Shown: in pieces, positions 21,581-33,423 of the stretch
Position numbering within the stretch: the first letter of the stretch is position 1
Layout of the letters: each line of letters begins with the position of its first letter
Origin: Mimachlamys varia
Lineage: Eukaryota > Mollusca > Bivalvia > Pectinida > Pectinidae
NCBI GenBank assembly: GCA_947623455.1
Contig: OX392527.1
Location: forward strand, 14,070,001-14,134,000
Length of the DNA stretch: 64,000 bases
Direction: 5' to 3'
The notes under the pieces: model-generated
What the model was told of the DNA's origin: nothing
What the model saw: only the letters and a program-made list of their open reading frames with translations
Database searches by the model: none
Made by a program: the position numbers and the translations under genes

Positions 21581-24500
21581 TGTACTTGCCCTGTGTAATC
21601 TAGGGTGTTGGTTATGATTGAGGATGTACTTGCCCTGTGTGATCTAGGGTGTTGGTTATGATCGGGGATGTACTTGCCCTGTGTGATCTAGGGTGTTGGT
21701 TATGATTGAGGATGTACTTGCCCTGTGTAATCTAGGGTGTTGGTTATGATCGGGGATGTACTTGCCCTGTGTGATCTAGGGTGTTGGTTATGATCAGGGA
21801 TGTACTTGCCCTGTGTGATCTAGGGTGTTGGTTATGATTGAGGATGTACTTGCCCTGTGTAATCTAGGGTGTTGGTTATGATTGAGGGTGTACTTGCCCT
21901 GTGTGATCTAGGGTGTTGGTTATGATTGAGGATGTACTTGCCCTGTGTGATCTAGGGTGTTGGTTATGATCAGGGATGTACTTGCCCTGTGTAATCTAGG
22001 GTGTTGGTTATGATCGGGGATGTACTTGCCCTGTGTGATCTAGGGTGTTGGTTATGATCAGGGATGTACTTGCCCTGTGTGATCTAGGGTGTTGGTTATG
22101 ATTGAGGATGTACTTGCCCTGTGTGATCTAGGGTGTTGGTTATGATTGAGGATGTACTTGCCCTGTGTAATCTAGGGTGTTGGTTATGATTGAGGATGTA
22201 CTTGCCCTGTGTGATCTAGGGTGTTGGTTATGATTGAGGATGTACTTGCCCTGTGTGATCTAGGGTGTTGATTATGATCAGGGATTTACTTGCCCTGTGT
22301 AAACTAGGGTGTTGGTTATGATGGGGGATGTACTTGCCCTGTGTAATCTAGGGTGTTGGTTATGATCAGGGATGTACTTGCCCTGTGTAATCTAGGGTGT
22401 TGGTAATGATCGAGGATGTACTTGCCCTGTGTAATCTAGGGTGTTGGTCATGATCGGGGATGTACTTGCCCTGTGTGATCTAGGGTGTTGGTTATGATCA
22501 GGGATGTACTTGCCCTGTGTGATCTAGGGTGTTGGTAATGATCAGGGATGTACTTGCCCTGTGTGATCTAGGGTGTTGGTAATGATCGAGGATGTACTTG
22601 CCCTGTGTAATCTAGGGTGTTGGTCATGATCGGGGATGTACTTGCCCTGTGTGATCTAGGGTGTTGGTTATGATCAGGGATGTACTTGCCCTGTGTGATC
22701 TAGGGTGTTGGTTATGATCAGGGATGTACTTGCCCTGTGTAATCTAGGGTGTTGGTTATAATTGGGGATGTACTTGCCCTGTGTGATCTAGAGTGTTGGT
22801 TATGATCAGGGATGTACTTGCCCTGTGTGATCTAGGGTGTTGGTTATGATCGAGGATGTACTTGCCCTGTGTGATCTAGGGTGTTGGTTATGATTGAGGA
22901 TGTACTTGCCCTGTGTAATCTAGGGTGTTGGTTATAATTGGGGATGTACTTGCCCTGTGTAATCTAGGGTGTTGGTTATAATTGGGGATGTACTTGCCCT
23001 GTGTGATCTGGGGTGTTGGTTATAATTGGGGATGTACTTGCCCTGTGTAATCTAGGGTGTTGGTAATGATCGGGGATGTACTTACCCTGTGTGATCTAGG
23101 GTGTTGGTTATGATCAGGGATGTACTTGCCCTGTGTGATCTAGGGTGTTGGTTATGATCGGGGATGTACTTGCCCTGTGTGATCTAGGGTGTTGGTTATG
23201 ATCAGGGATGTACTTGCCCTGTGTGATCTAGGGTGTTGGTTATGATCAGGGATGTACTTGCCCTGTGTAATCTAGGGTGTTGGTTATAATTGGGGATGTA
23301 CTTGCCCTGTGTGATCTAGAGTGTTGGTTATGATCAGGGATGTACTTGCCCTGTGTGATCTAGGGTGTTGGTTATGATCGAGGATGTACTTGCCCTGTGT
23401 GATCTAGGGTGTTGGTTATGATCGAGGATGTACTTGCCCTGTGTGATCTAGGGTGTTGGTTATGATTGAGGATGTACTTGCCCTGTGTGATCTAGGGTGT
23501 TGGTTATGATTGAGGATGTACTTGCCCTGTGTGATCTAGGGTGTTGGTTATGATCGAGGATGTACTTGCCCTGTGTGATCTAGGGTGTTGGTTATGATTG
23601 AGGATGTACTTGCCCTGTGTGATCTAGGGTGTTGGTTATGATCGAGGATGTACTTGCCCTGTGTGATCTAGGGTGTTGGTTATGATCGGGGATGTACTTG
23701 CCCTGTGTGATCTAGGGTGTTGGTTATGATCGAGGATGTACTTGCCCTGTGTGATCTAGGGTGTTGGTTATGATTGAGGATGTACTTGCCCTGTGTAATC
23801 TAGGGTGTTGGTCATGATCGGGGATTTACTTGCCCTGTGTAAACTAGGGTGTTGGTTATAATTGGGGATGTACTTGCCCTGTGTGATCTAGGGTGTTGGT
23901 TATGATTGAGGATGTACTTGCCCTGTGTAATCTAGGGTGTTGGTTATAATTGGGGATGTACTTGCCCTGTGTGATCTAGGGTGTTGGTTATAATTGGGGA
24001 TGTACTTGCCCTGTGTGATCTAGGGTGTTGGTTATAATTGGGGATGTACTTGCCCTGTGTAATCTAGGGTGTTGGTTATAATTGGGGATGTACTTGCCCT
24101 TTGTGATCTAGAGTGTTGGTTATAATTGGGGATGTACTTGCCCTGTGTGATCTAGGGTGTTGGTTATAATTGGGGATGTACTTGCCCTGTGTAATCTAGG
24201 GTGTTGGTTATAATTGGGGATGTACTTGCCCTACGTGATCTAGGGTGTTGGTTATAATTGGGGATGTACTTGCCCTGTGTGATCTAGGGTGTTGGTTATG
24301 ATCGGGGATGTACTTGCCCTGTGTGATCTAGGGTGTTGGTTATAATTGGGGATGTACTTGCCCTGTGTAATCTAGGGTGTTGGTAATGATCGAGGATGTA
24401 CTTGCCCTGTGTAATCTAGGGTGTTGGTTATAAGTGGGGATGTACTTGCCCTGTGTGATCTAGGGTGTTGGTTATGATTGGAGATGTACTTGCCCTGTGT

Positions 24501-26996
24501 GATCTAGGGTGTTGGTTATGATCGAGGATGTACTTGCCCTGTGTAATCTAGGGTGTTGGTTATGATTGAGGATGTACTTGCCCTGTGTGATCTAGGGTGT
24601 TGGTTATAATTGGGGATGTACTTGCCCTGTGTAATCTAGGGTGTTGGTAATGATCGAGGATGTACTTGCCCTGTGTGATCTAGGGTGTTGGTTATGATTG
24701 AGGATGTACTTGCCCTGTGTGATCTAGGGTGTTGGTTATGATCGAGGATGTACTTGCCCTGTGTGATCTAGGGTGTTGGTTATGATTGAGGATGTACTTG
24801 CCCTGTGTGATCTAGGGTGTTGGTTATGATCAGGGATTTACTTGCCCTGTGTAAACTAGGGTGTTGGTTATGATGGGGGATGTACTTGCCCTGTGTAATC
24901 TAGGGTGTTGGTTATGATCAGGGATGTACTTGCCCTGTGTGATCTAGGGTGTTGGTTATGATTGAGGATGTACTTGCCCTGTGTGATCTAGGGTGTTGGT
25001 TATGATTGAGGATGTACTTGCCCTGTGTGATCTAGGGTGTTGGTTATGATCAGGGATGTACTTGCCCTGTGTGATCTAGGGTGTTGGTTATGATTGAGGA
25101 TGTACTTGCCCTGTGTGATCTAGGGTGTTGGTTATGATCAGGGATGTACTTGTCCTGTGTAATCTAGGGTGTTGGTTATGATCGGGGGTGTACTTGTCCT
25201 GTGTGATCTAGGGTGTTGGTCATGATCGGGGATGTACTTGCCCTGTGTGATCTAGGGTGTTGGTTATGATTGAGGATCTACTTGCCCTGTGTGATCTAGG
25301 GTGTTGGTAATGATCGGGGATGTACTTGCCCTGTGTGATCTAGGGTGTTGGTTATGATTGGAGATGTACTTGCCCTGTGTGATCTAGGGTGTTGGTTATG
25401 ATTGAGGATGTACTTGCCCTGTGTGATCTAGGGTGTTGGTTATGATCAGGGATGTACTTGCCCTGTGTGATCTAGGGTGTTGGTTATGATCGGGGATGTA
25501 CTTGCCCTGTGTGATCTAGGGTGTTGGTTATGATCAGGGATGTACTTGCCCTGTGTGATCTAGGGTGTTGGTTATGATCGGGGATGTACTTGCCCTGTGT
25601 GATCTAGGGTGTTGGTTATGATCAGGGATGTACTTGCCCTGTGTGATCTAGGGTGTTGGTTATGATCGGGGATGTACTTGCCCTGTGTGATCTAGGGTGT
25701 TGGTTATGATCGAGGATGTACTTGCCCTGTGTGATCTAGGGTGTTGGTTATGATCAGGGATGTACTTGTCCTGTGTGATCTAGGGTGTTGGTTATGATTG
25801 GAGATGTACTTGCCCTGTGTGATCTAGGGTGTTGGTTATGATCATGGATGTACTTGCCCTGTGTGATCTAGGGTGTTGGTTATGATTGAGGATGTACTTG
25901 CCCTGTGTGATCTAGGGTGTTGGTTATAATCAGGGATGTACTTGTCCTGTGTGATCTAGGGTGTTGGTTATGATCGGGGATGTACTTGCCCTGTGTAATC
26001 TAGGGTGTTGGTTATGATCGGGGATGTACTTGCCCTGTGTGATCTAGGGTGTTGGTCATGATTGAGGATGTACTTGCCCTGTGTGATCTAGAGTGTTGGT
26101 TATGATGGGGGATGTACTTGCCCTGTGTGATCTAGAGTGTTGGTTATGATGGGGGATGTACTTGCCCTGTGTGATCTAGGGTGTTGGTTATGATCAGGGA
26201 TGTACTTGCCCTGTGTGATCTAGGGTGTTGGTTATGATCGGGGATGTACTTGCCCTGTGTGATCTAGGGTGTTGGTCATGATTGAGGATGTACTTGCCCT
26301 GTGTGATCTAGAGTGTTGGTTATGATGGGGGATGTACTTGCCCTGTGTGATCTAGGGTGTTGGTTATGATCGGGGATGTACTTGCCCTGTGTGATCTAGG
26401 GTGTTGGTCATGATTGAGGATGTACTTGCCCTGTGTGATCTAGGGTGTTGGTTATGATCGGGGATGTACTTGCCCTGTGTGATCTAGGGTGTTGGTCATG
26501 ATTGAGGATGTACTTGCCCTGTGTGATCTAGGGTGTTGGTTATGATCAGGGATGTACTTGCCCTGTGTGATCTAGGGTGTTGGTTATAAGTGGGGATGTA
26601 CTTGCCCTGTGTGATCTAGGGTGTTGGTTATGATCGAGGATGTACTTGCCCTGTGTAATCTAGGGTGTTGGTTATGATTGGAGATGTACTTGCCCTGTGT
26701 GATCTAGGGTGTTGGTTATGATTGGAGATGTACTTGCCCTGTGTGATCTAGGGTGTTGGTTATGATCAGGGATGTACTTGCCCTGTGTGATCTAGGGTGT
26801 TGGTTATGATCGGGGATGTACTTGCCCTGTGTGATCTAGGGTGTTGGTTATGATTGGAGATGTACTTGCCCTGTGTGATCTAGGGTGTTGGTTATGATTG
26901 GAGATGTACTTGCCCTGTGTGATCTAGGGTGTTGGTTATGATTGGAGATGTACTTGCCCTGTGTGATCTAGGGTGTTGGTTATAATCGGGGATGTG
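21581..26996. repeat. 44-bp satellite-like array, about 123 copies (5.4 kb)
   Basis: The unit contains GATGTACTTGCCCTGTGTGA, TCTAGGGTGTTGGTTATGAT and a four-base variable end (TGAG, CGGG, CAGG, TGGG, CGAG, GGGG). Homogenised blocks are visible: the CATGATTGAGG/CTAGAG/ATGGGGG series near 26041 recurs at 26261, exactly five units away. The TATAATTGGGG/CTAGAG series at 22741 recurs twelve units (528 bp) later. Runs of TATAATTGGGG units cluster around 22900-24400. Confidence 0.98.
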
Positions 26997-27777
26997 TTGG
27001 CTATCATTTGTTTCACTATCATTTTTCCCCTTACCTGTTTAGATATAAATGACACTTAACATATGATTGAAGATTGTTAAATAGAATATCTCTAATAAAT
27101 AATTTGATGTTGCTAACATGCTTGCTTTATGTAGTGAGTAAGGTTATACTTACTTTAGGCATTAAGGGGTCACCTGCCTCAACAAGGGGTCGGGTCAAAA
27201 GAGGTCAAATTGGCAAAAATATCAACAGTCATCTACATAAACCTAGATATACTTGAATAAAATTTTCTTCATGAATGGAAAGGTCTTAAGGTGCTTTATC
27301 AAGGATGTGAATTTCATTTTTAACCGGGTCACCATTTATCTTATTGAGAGCAAATTAAGTTAACTATACTATGTAGTTTATGTCTACTTTTAGGCATAAT
27401 TTATCAATCATAAGATTATCATCTATTAGTTGCAGTTTGATAGTATAAAAATCAAGATACTGACTTACCCGAGTCCACTCACTCCCTACACAGTGCCTCA
27501 GGGATTGGGCCATAAGGGGTCAAATTGAAAAAAAAATCTTTTCACCAGACTCTGACATGCAGTATCTGCTTTATGTGCTTAGGTGCCTTATCACAATTGG
27601 GAATTTTACTTAGGGGGGGTTCACCAATTCTCCCTCTGGGATTGGGGTCAAATTTGCTATAGTTTATAAAGAGAAATAATTCAAACTTGATTAGAATTAT
27701 CATCATATGATCTAGATTGATAATAGGAAAATTAAGACCCTGAGTTATAATTACGACCTGGATTCATTGTAATTTTT
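26997..27777. other. Intron, dispersed AAGGGGTCAAATTG-type repeat remnants
   Basis: Two loosely related segments (about 27080-27300 and 27400-27700) share AAGGGGTCA, GAGGTCAAATTG, CTTTATG and CTTATCA blocks, so this looks like an old two-unit duplication. No gene seen. Confidence 0.5.
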
Positions 27778-27880
27778 AGCTCACCTGGCCCAAGGGATAT
27801 GTGAGCTTAAGCTATGATGCAGCGTCCATCCAGTGTCAACTTTTTACTTTGAACTAAGCTTCTTCACAATAACCTACTGA
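27778..27880 (-). mobile_element. Inverted end of the hairpin-bearing dispersed repeat
   Basis: It starts AGCTCACCTGGCCC, then GTGAGCTTAAGC.ATGATGCAG, CGTCCATCCAG and CAACTTTTTACTTTGAA, then AGCTTCTTC. Read on the minus strand, this is the same order as the right end of the 145-bp repeat domain at about 19205-19317 (AGAAGAAG, GTAAAAAGTTGAC, GACGCTGCACCAT, hairpin). Only the terminal part is present and the hairpin is decayed. Confidence 0.72.
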
Positions 27881-28908
27881 TAAGTTAGCTGGTACATGTG
27901 AATCTGAGACTGGCAACAAGGATTTACTTAAAACCTGATTGTTGATAAACCACCCCTGAAACTTCATAATGAACTATTCCATTGTTTGAATTGGAAGAGT
28001 TTAAATGTGTCTACAGGGGTGAATTAGTTAAAGGATGCTGCCATCGTGTACACATTGAGAGTATCTATATATTCTTATCTAATTGACACTCTATTTCAAA
28101 AATTAAAAAAAAGTACATGTTTGGATCAGAGCTGATGTCTTATTGATACAGAAAGCTCTTAACTAAGTGTAGAAATACCTTCAAATATTGATTTACATTG
28201 CTGTTTTACATATAACTCATGAAAGTAATAGTTATTAAAAAATAATATAGAAACACATTTCATTCTTGTAAATGAATTTTGAAGTGTATGTGACAATTAA
28301 TTAGATTAGTGATCACATGTTGAATGAAATAGATATGTTGGTGCAATATAGGAAATACAATTAACACTAGTTTTACTGCTACCGGCCTTGTGGCCATGTT
28401 ACAGAGCTGTTCCATAGTAAATTAGATCTGAATTTGCTGTTGAATGTATAGTATAGGATACATTTCATAGACTCAATATTAGCAGTAGGAACCGGAGGAT
28501 AGGACTCTAATTGTCACCGCCGGCTAGAGATGTTAGGCCGAAATCATTTTACAATTATAGAACTAGAAACAACACAAATAATGGAATTAAAGCATTGATT
28601 TTTGAGAATATCTCAAATACAGATGGCAAACCTATGATAACTGTTGGCAGTAACAGTTACACTGGTTTAGAACTATTGATTTTGTCATAAATATGACAGT
28701 ATTGTGTGCTTTTTGAAATTTTGAAATACTGAACATGTATGTTATCTCCATAGTTTTTATTTCAACATTAATGACAGCTTCATAGATCACAGATCCAGTG
28801 TGTGTTTGGGATTTATCGGTATGGTAGCTTTAGAGTGCATAGAGGGTCCAATTGTTTTACAGAGCTAGAGTGAATGTCTGCAATCAGGTTCAGCTACTGT
28901 AGTTTACA
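27881..28908. other. Intron, AT-rich
   Basis: No element, exon or tandem repeat recognised. Confidence 0.5.
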
Positions 28909-29424
28909 AATCTAGTTCATGTTTCTGGTTCAGCTAGTTAACAAATCTGGAGAATATATCTGGTTCAGATAGTTACAAATCTGGAGAATATGTCTGGTTC
29001 AGATAGTTTACAAATCTAGATCATGTGTCTGGTTCATAGATTGCTTACAAATCTAGAGAATATACCTGGTTCAGATATTTTACAAATCTAGATCATGTGT
29101 CTGGTTCAGATAGTTACAAATCTAGAGAATATGTCTGGTTCAGATAGTTTACAAATCTAGATCATGTGTCTGGTTCATAGATTGCTTACAAATCTAGAGA
29201 ATATACCTGGTTCAGATATTTTACAAATCTAGATCATGTGTCTGGTTCAGATAGTTACAAATCTAGAGAATATGTCTGGTTCAGATAGTTTACAAATCTA
29301 GATCATGTGTCTGGTTCATAGATTGCTTACAAATCTAGAGAATATACCTGGTTCAGATAGTTTACAAATCTAGATCATGTGTCTGGTTCAGATAGTTACA
29401 AATCTAGAGAATATACCTGGTTCA
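28909..29424. repeat. ~33-bp units in a 141-bp higher-order tandem repeat
   Basis: Short units of CTGGTTCAGATAGTTACAAA plus TCTAGA(G/T)(A/C)AT alternate in type. The set containing CATAGATTGCTTACAAATC recurs at 29041, 29182 and 29323, giving a 141-bp higher-order unit of four subunits. The array abuts the 22-bp array directly. Confidence 0.93.
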
Positions 29425-29913
29425 CTGGCGGCTAAAGCAAATTTAACTGGCGGCTAAAGCAAACTTTACTGGCGGCTAAAGCAAACTTAACTGGTGGCTA
29501 AAGCAAACTTAACTGGCGGCTAAAGCAAACTTAACTGGCGGCTAAAGCAAATTTACCTGGCGGCTAAAGCAAACTTAACTGGCGGCTAAAGCAAACTTAA
29601 ATGGCGGCTAAAGCAAACTTTACTGGCGGCTAAAGCAAACTTAATTGGCGGCTAAAGCAAACTTAACTGGCGACTAAAGCAAATTTAACTGGCGGCTAAA
29701 GCAAACCTAACTGGCACCTAAAGCAAACTTAACTGGCGGCTAAAGCTAATTTAACTGGCGGCTAAAGCAAAGTTAACTTGCGGCTAAAGCAAATTTAACT
29801 GGCGGCTAAAGCAAACTTAACTGGCAGCTAAAGCAAACTTAACTGGCGGCTAAAGCAAACTTAACTGGCGGCTAAAGCAAACTTAACTTGCGGCTAAAGC
29901 AAACTTAACTGGC
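29425..29913. repeat. 22-bp minisatellite, about 22 copies
   Basis: The unit is CTGGCGGCTAAAGCAAACTT plus AA. It starts exactly where the 141-bp repeat ends (GGTTCA|CTGGCGG), so the two arrays share a junction with no spacer. GGCGGC is unusually CpG-bearing for this AT-rich intron. Confidence 0.97.
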
Positions 29914-30544
29914 GTCTATTTTGAATTTTGACAGCTCTGGAAGTACTCAGCAAATCTTTCTCAAATTTCACTTGGTCTGAAATTGAAGTACTTGGCCAAT
30001 TTAAAAACATTATTGCCATTTTGTCAGATTTCAGAAAACTATCTTGGATTTGTATGGTTATAATGTTTCCGCTATTACTCAAGCAGTTCTACACAAATGT
30101 TTGTGAAATTTGTAGATATCCCCTGTTTAAGTCAATTCTTCCTGTTCTCTGGCTTATCAAATTTTAAACACCATGTTTTTATGTTCAAGTGTCTCTATGA
30201 GAAAAAAAAATATTGCTGCCACCAGGGACATGCAGAACTTGCTCTTATTCAATGTATATATTTAAGACATTACTATATTATGAAGACATGAATCTTTATT
30301 ATTATTATCATGAATTTTTTAATCAAAATTTACCAAAATATGCATTTGATGTTTACAAAGCTACTATTCCAATGGCAATAAAAAGGGGAAAATCAAACAT
30401 AAACAAAACAAACGAGTATTGGTAAATGTAGCTGTGAGGGTGAAAGAGGATCAGAAATTATCATTGAAAACGCCTCAGTCTGTGGCTGAAGAGAAACAAA
30501 TGTTATCAGTGCTTGACTGACATGAATGTATTCTTCTATTGCAG
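29914..30544. other. Intron before exon i
   Basis: AT-rich; several short open stretches but none in the gene's phase or with splice support. It ends in the exon i acceptor. Confidence 0.55.
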
Positions 30545-30696
30545 CCCAATTTATAATAAATTATACGTCAACTGACCTAGACAGACATCTGCGGTCAGGA
30601 ACTGTTCAGGCTCCCTGTTATGGGAAGAATGTTGGCATCTGTATCAGGGAAACAACATCCAATACATTCCAAGACATTGTACTCCAGCAGGACAAG
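30545..30696 (+). CDS. TXNDC11: TXNDC11-like exon i, lead-in to the catalytic thioredoxin domain
   Basis: The acceptor ends TTCTATTGCAG; donor GTGAGG. Two bases complete an alanine codon from exon h across a 15.5-kb intron; 50 codons follow, with an NYT sequon, two cysteines and the helix TSNTFQDIVLQQDK. It ends in phase 0 directly before the redox-site exon. Confidence 0.88.
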
Positions 30697-30991
30697 GTGA
30701 GGATTTACTTCCCTTTGTTGACCCTCTTTGTTAAAGGAAGTAGGAAACTGATACAGTTACTTATATGTATACACAAATGATTTAATCAAATATAATGTCA
30801 AATATCATATTCATTGTTGTTACTTTTATGTCATAATTTCTGAGTACATTGTATATTCATTAATAACATATATACACATTACACAATATCATTTGATAAG
30901 TAATTCAATATAATTTTTGTTATAACATATGATTCTGATTATGATTAATTGTTATCTGTGGTATTACTAAAAGTTACTTATTTTCCCACAG

Positions 30992-31104
30992 GATGTGCTT
31001 GTTTTGCTGTATGCCCCTTGGTGTGGCTTCTGTGCAGGGTTTGCTCATCTGTATATTAATCTAGCAAAGTATTTCAAAACTGCACAGAACCTGATATTTG
31101 CAAG
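30992..31104 (+). CDS. TXNDC11: TXNDC11-like exon j, WCGFC redox site
   Basis: Acceptor TTTTCCCACAG, donor GTAATA. The exon reads DVLVLLYAPWCGFC (CxxC at 31022-31033), then an amphipathic helix and LIFA. This is the beta1-alpha1 region of a thioredoxin fold with both catalytic cysteines present, so this domain should be redox-competent, unlike the upstream thioredoxin-like units. The final two bases form an arginine codon with exon k. Confidence 0.93.
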
Positions 31105-31247
31105 GTAATATTTGAATAGTTTAATTAAGAACCTTTTAAAACTTGACCTAATGCTGATATGATGTATTCTGAAGGTAGTGCTGGTGCTGTTAACTATATA
31201 GACATGTTTGTAGTTTAACAGTATTACTTAGCTTGCTGTGGCACTTT

Positions 31248-32440
31248 CTTTGGGTTCAGCACCAGCAACACTTATCCCTTGAGTTTAGCACCAATAACAC
31301 TGCTTCCTTGGGTTCAGCACCATCAACAATGCTTCCTTGGGTTTAGCACCTATAGCTCTGCTTCCTTTGGTTCAGCACCAGAAACACTGCTTCCTTGAGT
31401 TTAGCACCAGTAACTCTGCTTCCTTGGGTTTAGCACCAATAACACTGCTTCCTTGAGTTAAGCACCAGCAACACTGCTGCTTTGAGTTTAGCACCAGCAA
31501 CACTGCTTCCTTGAGTTTAGCACCAGTAACTTTGCTTCCTTGAGTATAGCACCTGTAACACTGCTTTCTTGGGTTTAGCACCAGCAACAATGCTTCCTGA
31601 AGTTGAGTTTAGCCCCAGCAACACTGCTTCCTTGAATTTAGCTCCAGTAACTCTGCTTCCTTAAGTATAGCACCAGTAACTCTGCTTCCTTGAGTTTAGC
31701 ACCAGCAACACTGCTTCCTTGGGTTCAGCACCAGTAACTCTGATTCCTTGAGTTTAGCATCGCTAACAATAATATTGCTTCTTTGAATTAAGTACCAGAA
31801 ACACTGCTTCCGTGAGTTTAGCACCAGTAACAATGCTTTCTTGGGTTTAGCTCCAGCAACAATGCTTCCTGAAGTTGAGTTTAGCACCAGCAACACTGCT
31901 GCTTTGAGTTTAGCACCAGTAACACTGCTTCCTTGAGTTTAGCACCAGTAACACTGCTTCCTTGAGTTTAGCACCAGTAACACTGCTTTCTTGGGTTTAG
32001 CTCCAGCAACAATGCTTCCTGAAGTTGAGTTTAGCACCAGCAACACTGCTGCTTTGAGTTTAGCCCCAGCAACACTGCTTCCTTGAGTTTAGCACCAGTA
32101 ACTCTGCTTCCTTGAGTATAGCACCAGCAACACTGCTTCCTTGGGTTCAGCACCAGTAACTCTGATTCATTGAGTTTAGCATCGCTAACAGTAATATTGC
32201 TTCTTTGAATTTAGTACCAGAAACACTGCTTCCTTGAGTTTAGCACCAGTAACTCTGCTCCCTTGGGTTCAGCACCAATAACACTGCTTCCTTGAGTATA
32301 GCACCAGCAACACTGCTTCCTTGAGTTTAGCACCAGTAACTCTGATTCCTTGAGTTTAGCATTGCTAACAGTAACATTGCTTCTTTGAATTAAGTACCAG
32401 TAACATTGCTTCTTGCGTTTAACACCTATCGGTATTATAT
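31248..32440. repeat. 29-bp minisatellite, about 40 copies
   Basis: The unit contains GCTTCCTTGAGTTTAGCACC and AGTAACACT. Many subtypes exist (GGGTTCAGC, GAGTATAGC, GCTGCTTTGAG). A complex block including GCTTCCTGAAGTTGAG and CATCGCTAACA recurs at about 31590, 31870 and 32020, showing duplication of multi-unit segments. Confidence 0.95.
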
Positions 32441-33342
32441 TTCTTCCTTGTGTTTAGCAACTTTTATACTGCCCCAATAATTGGGTTTATCAATCATCTG
32501 GGTGTAGGAATGTCTTTTATCATACAAATGTTATGTATGCATATAAAATATTTCATTAGTATTTTGAGGAAAATATAGGAAGAATACTATTTAGGGTTGA
32601 TTTTGGAACCGTTATTGGTTTTAGTCTCTCGGGACCAGCTGGTTGTCGAAGCTCAGACCTATTACCTGGTGTCTAATATTATATTCAATCGGCGAAGCAA
32701 AGTATCATTTGTAATAACATAAATCACCTGCCAGGTTTTAAAACGTGATCATGTGTTTACAAAGCTCACTGTCAGAATTGTCTTCTATAGGAATGAATCA
32801 TTCAGCCTCATCTATAGGGTGTCTGTATTTAATTTGCGTGTGGTATCTGTGTTTGTCTCCCGGTTTACATGGTTTACAACACGGGCTGTCAGGGCTGTTT
32901 ACAGAAGTCATTCACCTACTCGTATTGGTCGTTAGTGGATTTTCTGGTGGTATTGAGAGCTCTTCCTTCACCGCTCACATTCAATAACTGTGCTTGTCCA
33001 CCATCCATTGTTAAAAGTCACTTTAGCTTAGTTGTAATGACTTGTGTTGAGACTTGGTTGTAATTTCTTGATCACAGTGTAATGTTTCTGAATCAGTTCA
33101 GATGTTGTCAGAAGGTCTGTCTAAACAGAATAAATAAAAAAAAAAAAATTTAAACATGGTCTAACTCCCTTTGAATCTTTGGTTTTGGTACAAGTCCCTT
33201 TGAAATTTTTCTTAAACATGTAATCCCATTGTTAACACACCACACACACACCCCCGCCCCCAACACACACACTGTGTGTGAAGTTCTCCTACATATTGTA
33301 TTTGAAAATTATAGCTCTTGAATTTTTTTTTTATCTTTCCAG
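32441..33342. other. Intron before exon k
   Basis: Mostly unique. It holds a (CA)n/C-rich microsatellite at about 33238-33275 and an A-run at 33137. Short open stretches at 32745-33063 overlap in three frames and are not supported. Confidence 0.5.
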
Positions 33343-33423
33343 GATCAATGCTGATACGAATGATTTACCTTGGGAATACACAGTCAGTAGCTATCCAACT
33401 CTCCTCTTCTTCCCTGCCCATAG
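33343..33423 (+). CDS. TXNDC11: TXNDC11-like exon k, cis-Pro loop and founder of the 57-bp minisatellite
   Basis: The acceptor ends ATCTTTCCAG; donor GTAAGT. The exon reads RINADTNDLPWEY and then SSYPTLLFFPAH plus two bases. The proline at 33395-33397 is the cis-proline facing the CxxC. The last 42 bp are pyrimidine-rich and end CCCTGCCCATAG|GTAAGT, so the end of this exon itself looks like a 3' splice site abutting a donor. Eleven more copies follow. The next exon, expected to finish the thioredoxin fold, was not found by eye in the remaining 30.5 kb. Confidence 0.9.

Larger units (their letters stand above)
1..33423 (+). other. TXNDC11: Gene span, partial: TXNDC11-like ER thioredoxin protein (11 exons, open at both ends)
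   Basis: Eleven exons with GT-AG borders join in one uninterrupted phase to about 590 residues. The order of recognisable blocks follows vertebrate TXNDC11: a CWWPNGEC segment, a degenerate thioredoxin-like region with SPQPPGY, a long cysteine-containing exon, then a classical thioredoxin fold with APWCGFC and a cis-proline loop (SYPTLLFF). TXNDC11 (EFP1) is known as an ER membrane protein that binds DUOX oxidases and acts as reductase partner of EDEM mannosidases in ER-associated degradation. N-glycosylation sequons (NTT, NFT, NRT, NYT) in several exons fit a lumenal location. The start codon, any N-terminal membrane segment and the C-terminus are outside the window. Only about 1.8 kb of 33 kb is coding. 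The family call rests on remembered similarity; splice sites were read by eye. Confidence 0.88.

Noticed and set aside
21581..26996. Possible CRISPR-like array because of many regular short repeats
   Set aside because: Units abut head to tail with no unique spacers, in clearly eukaryotic intron sequence.
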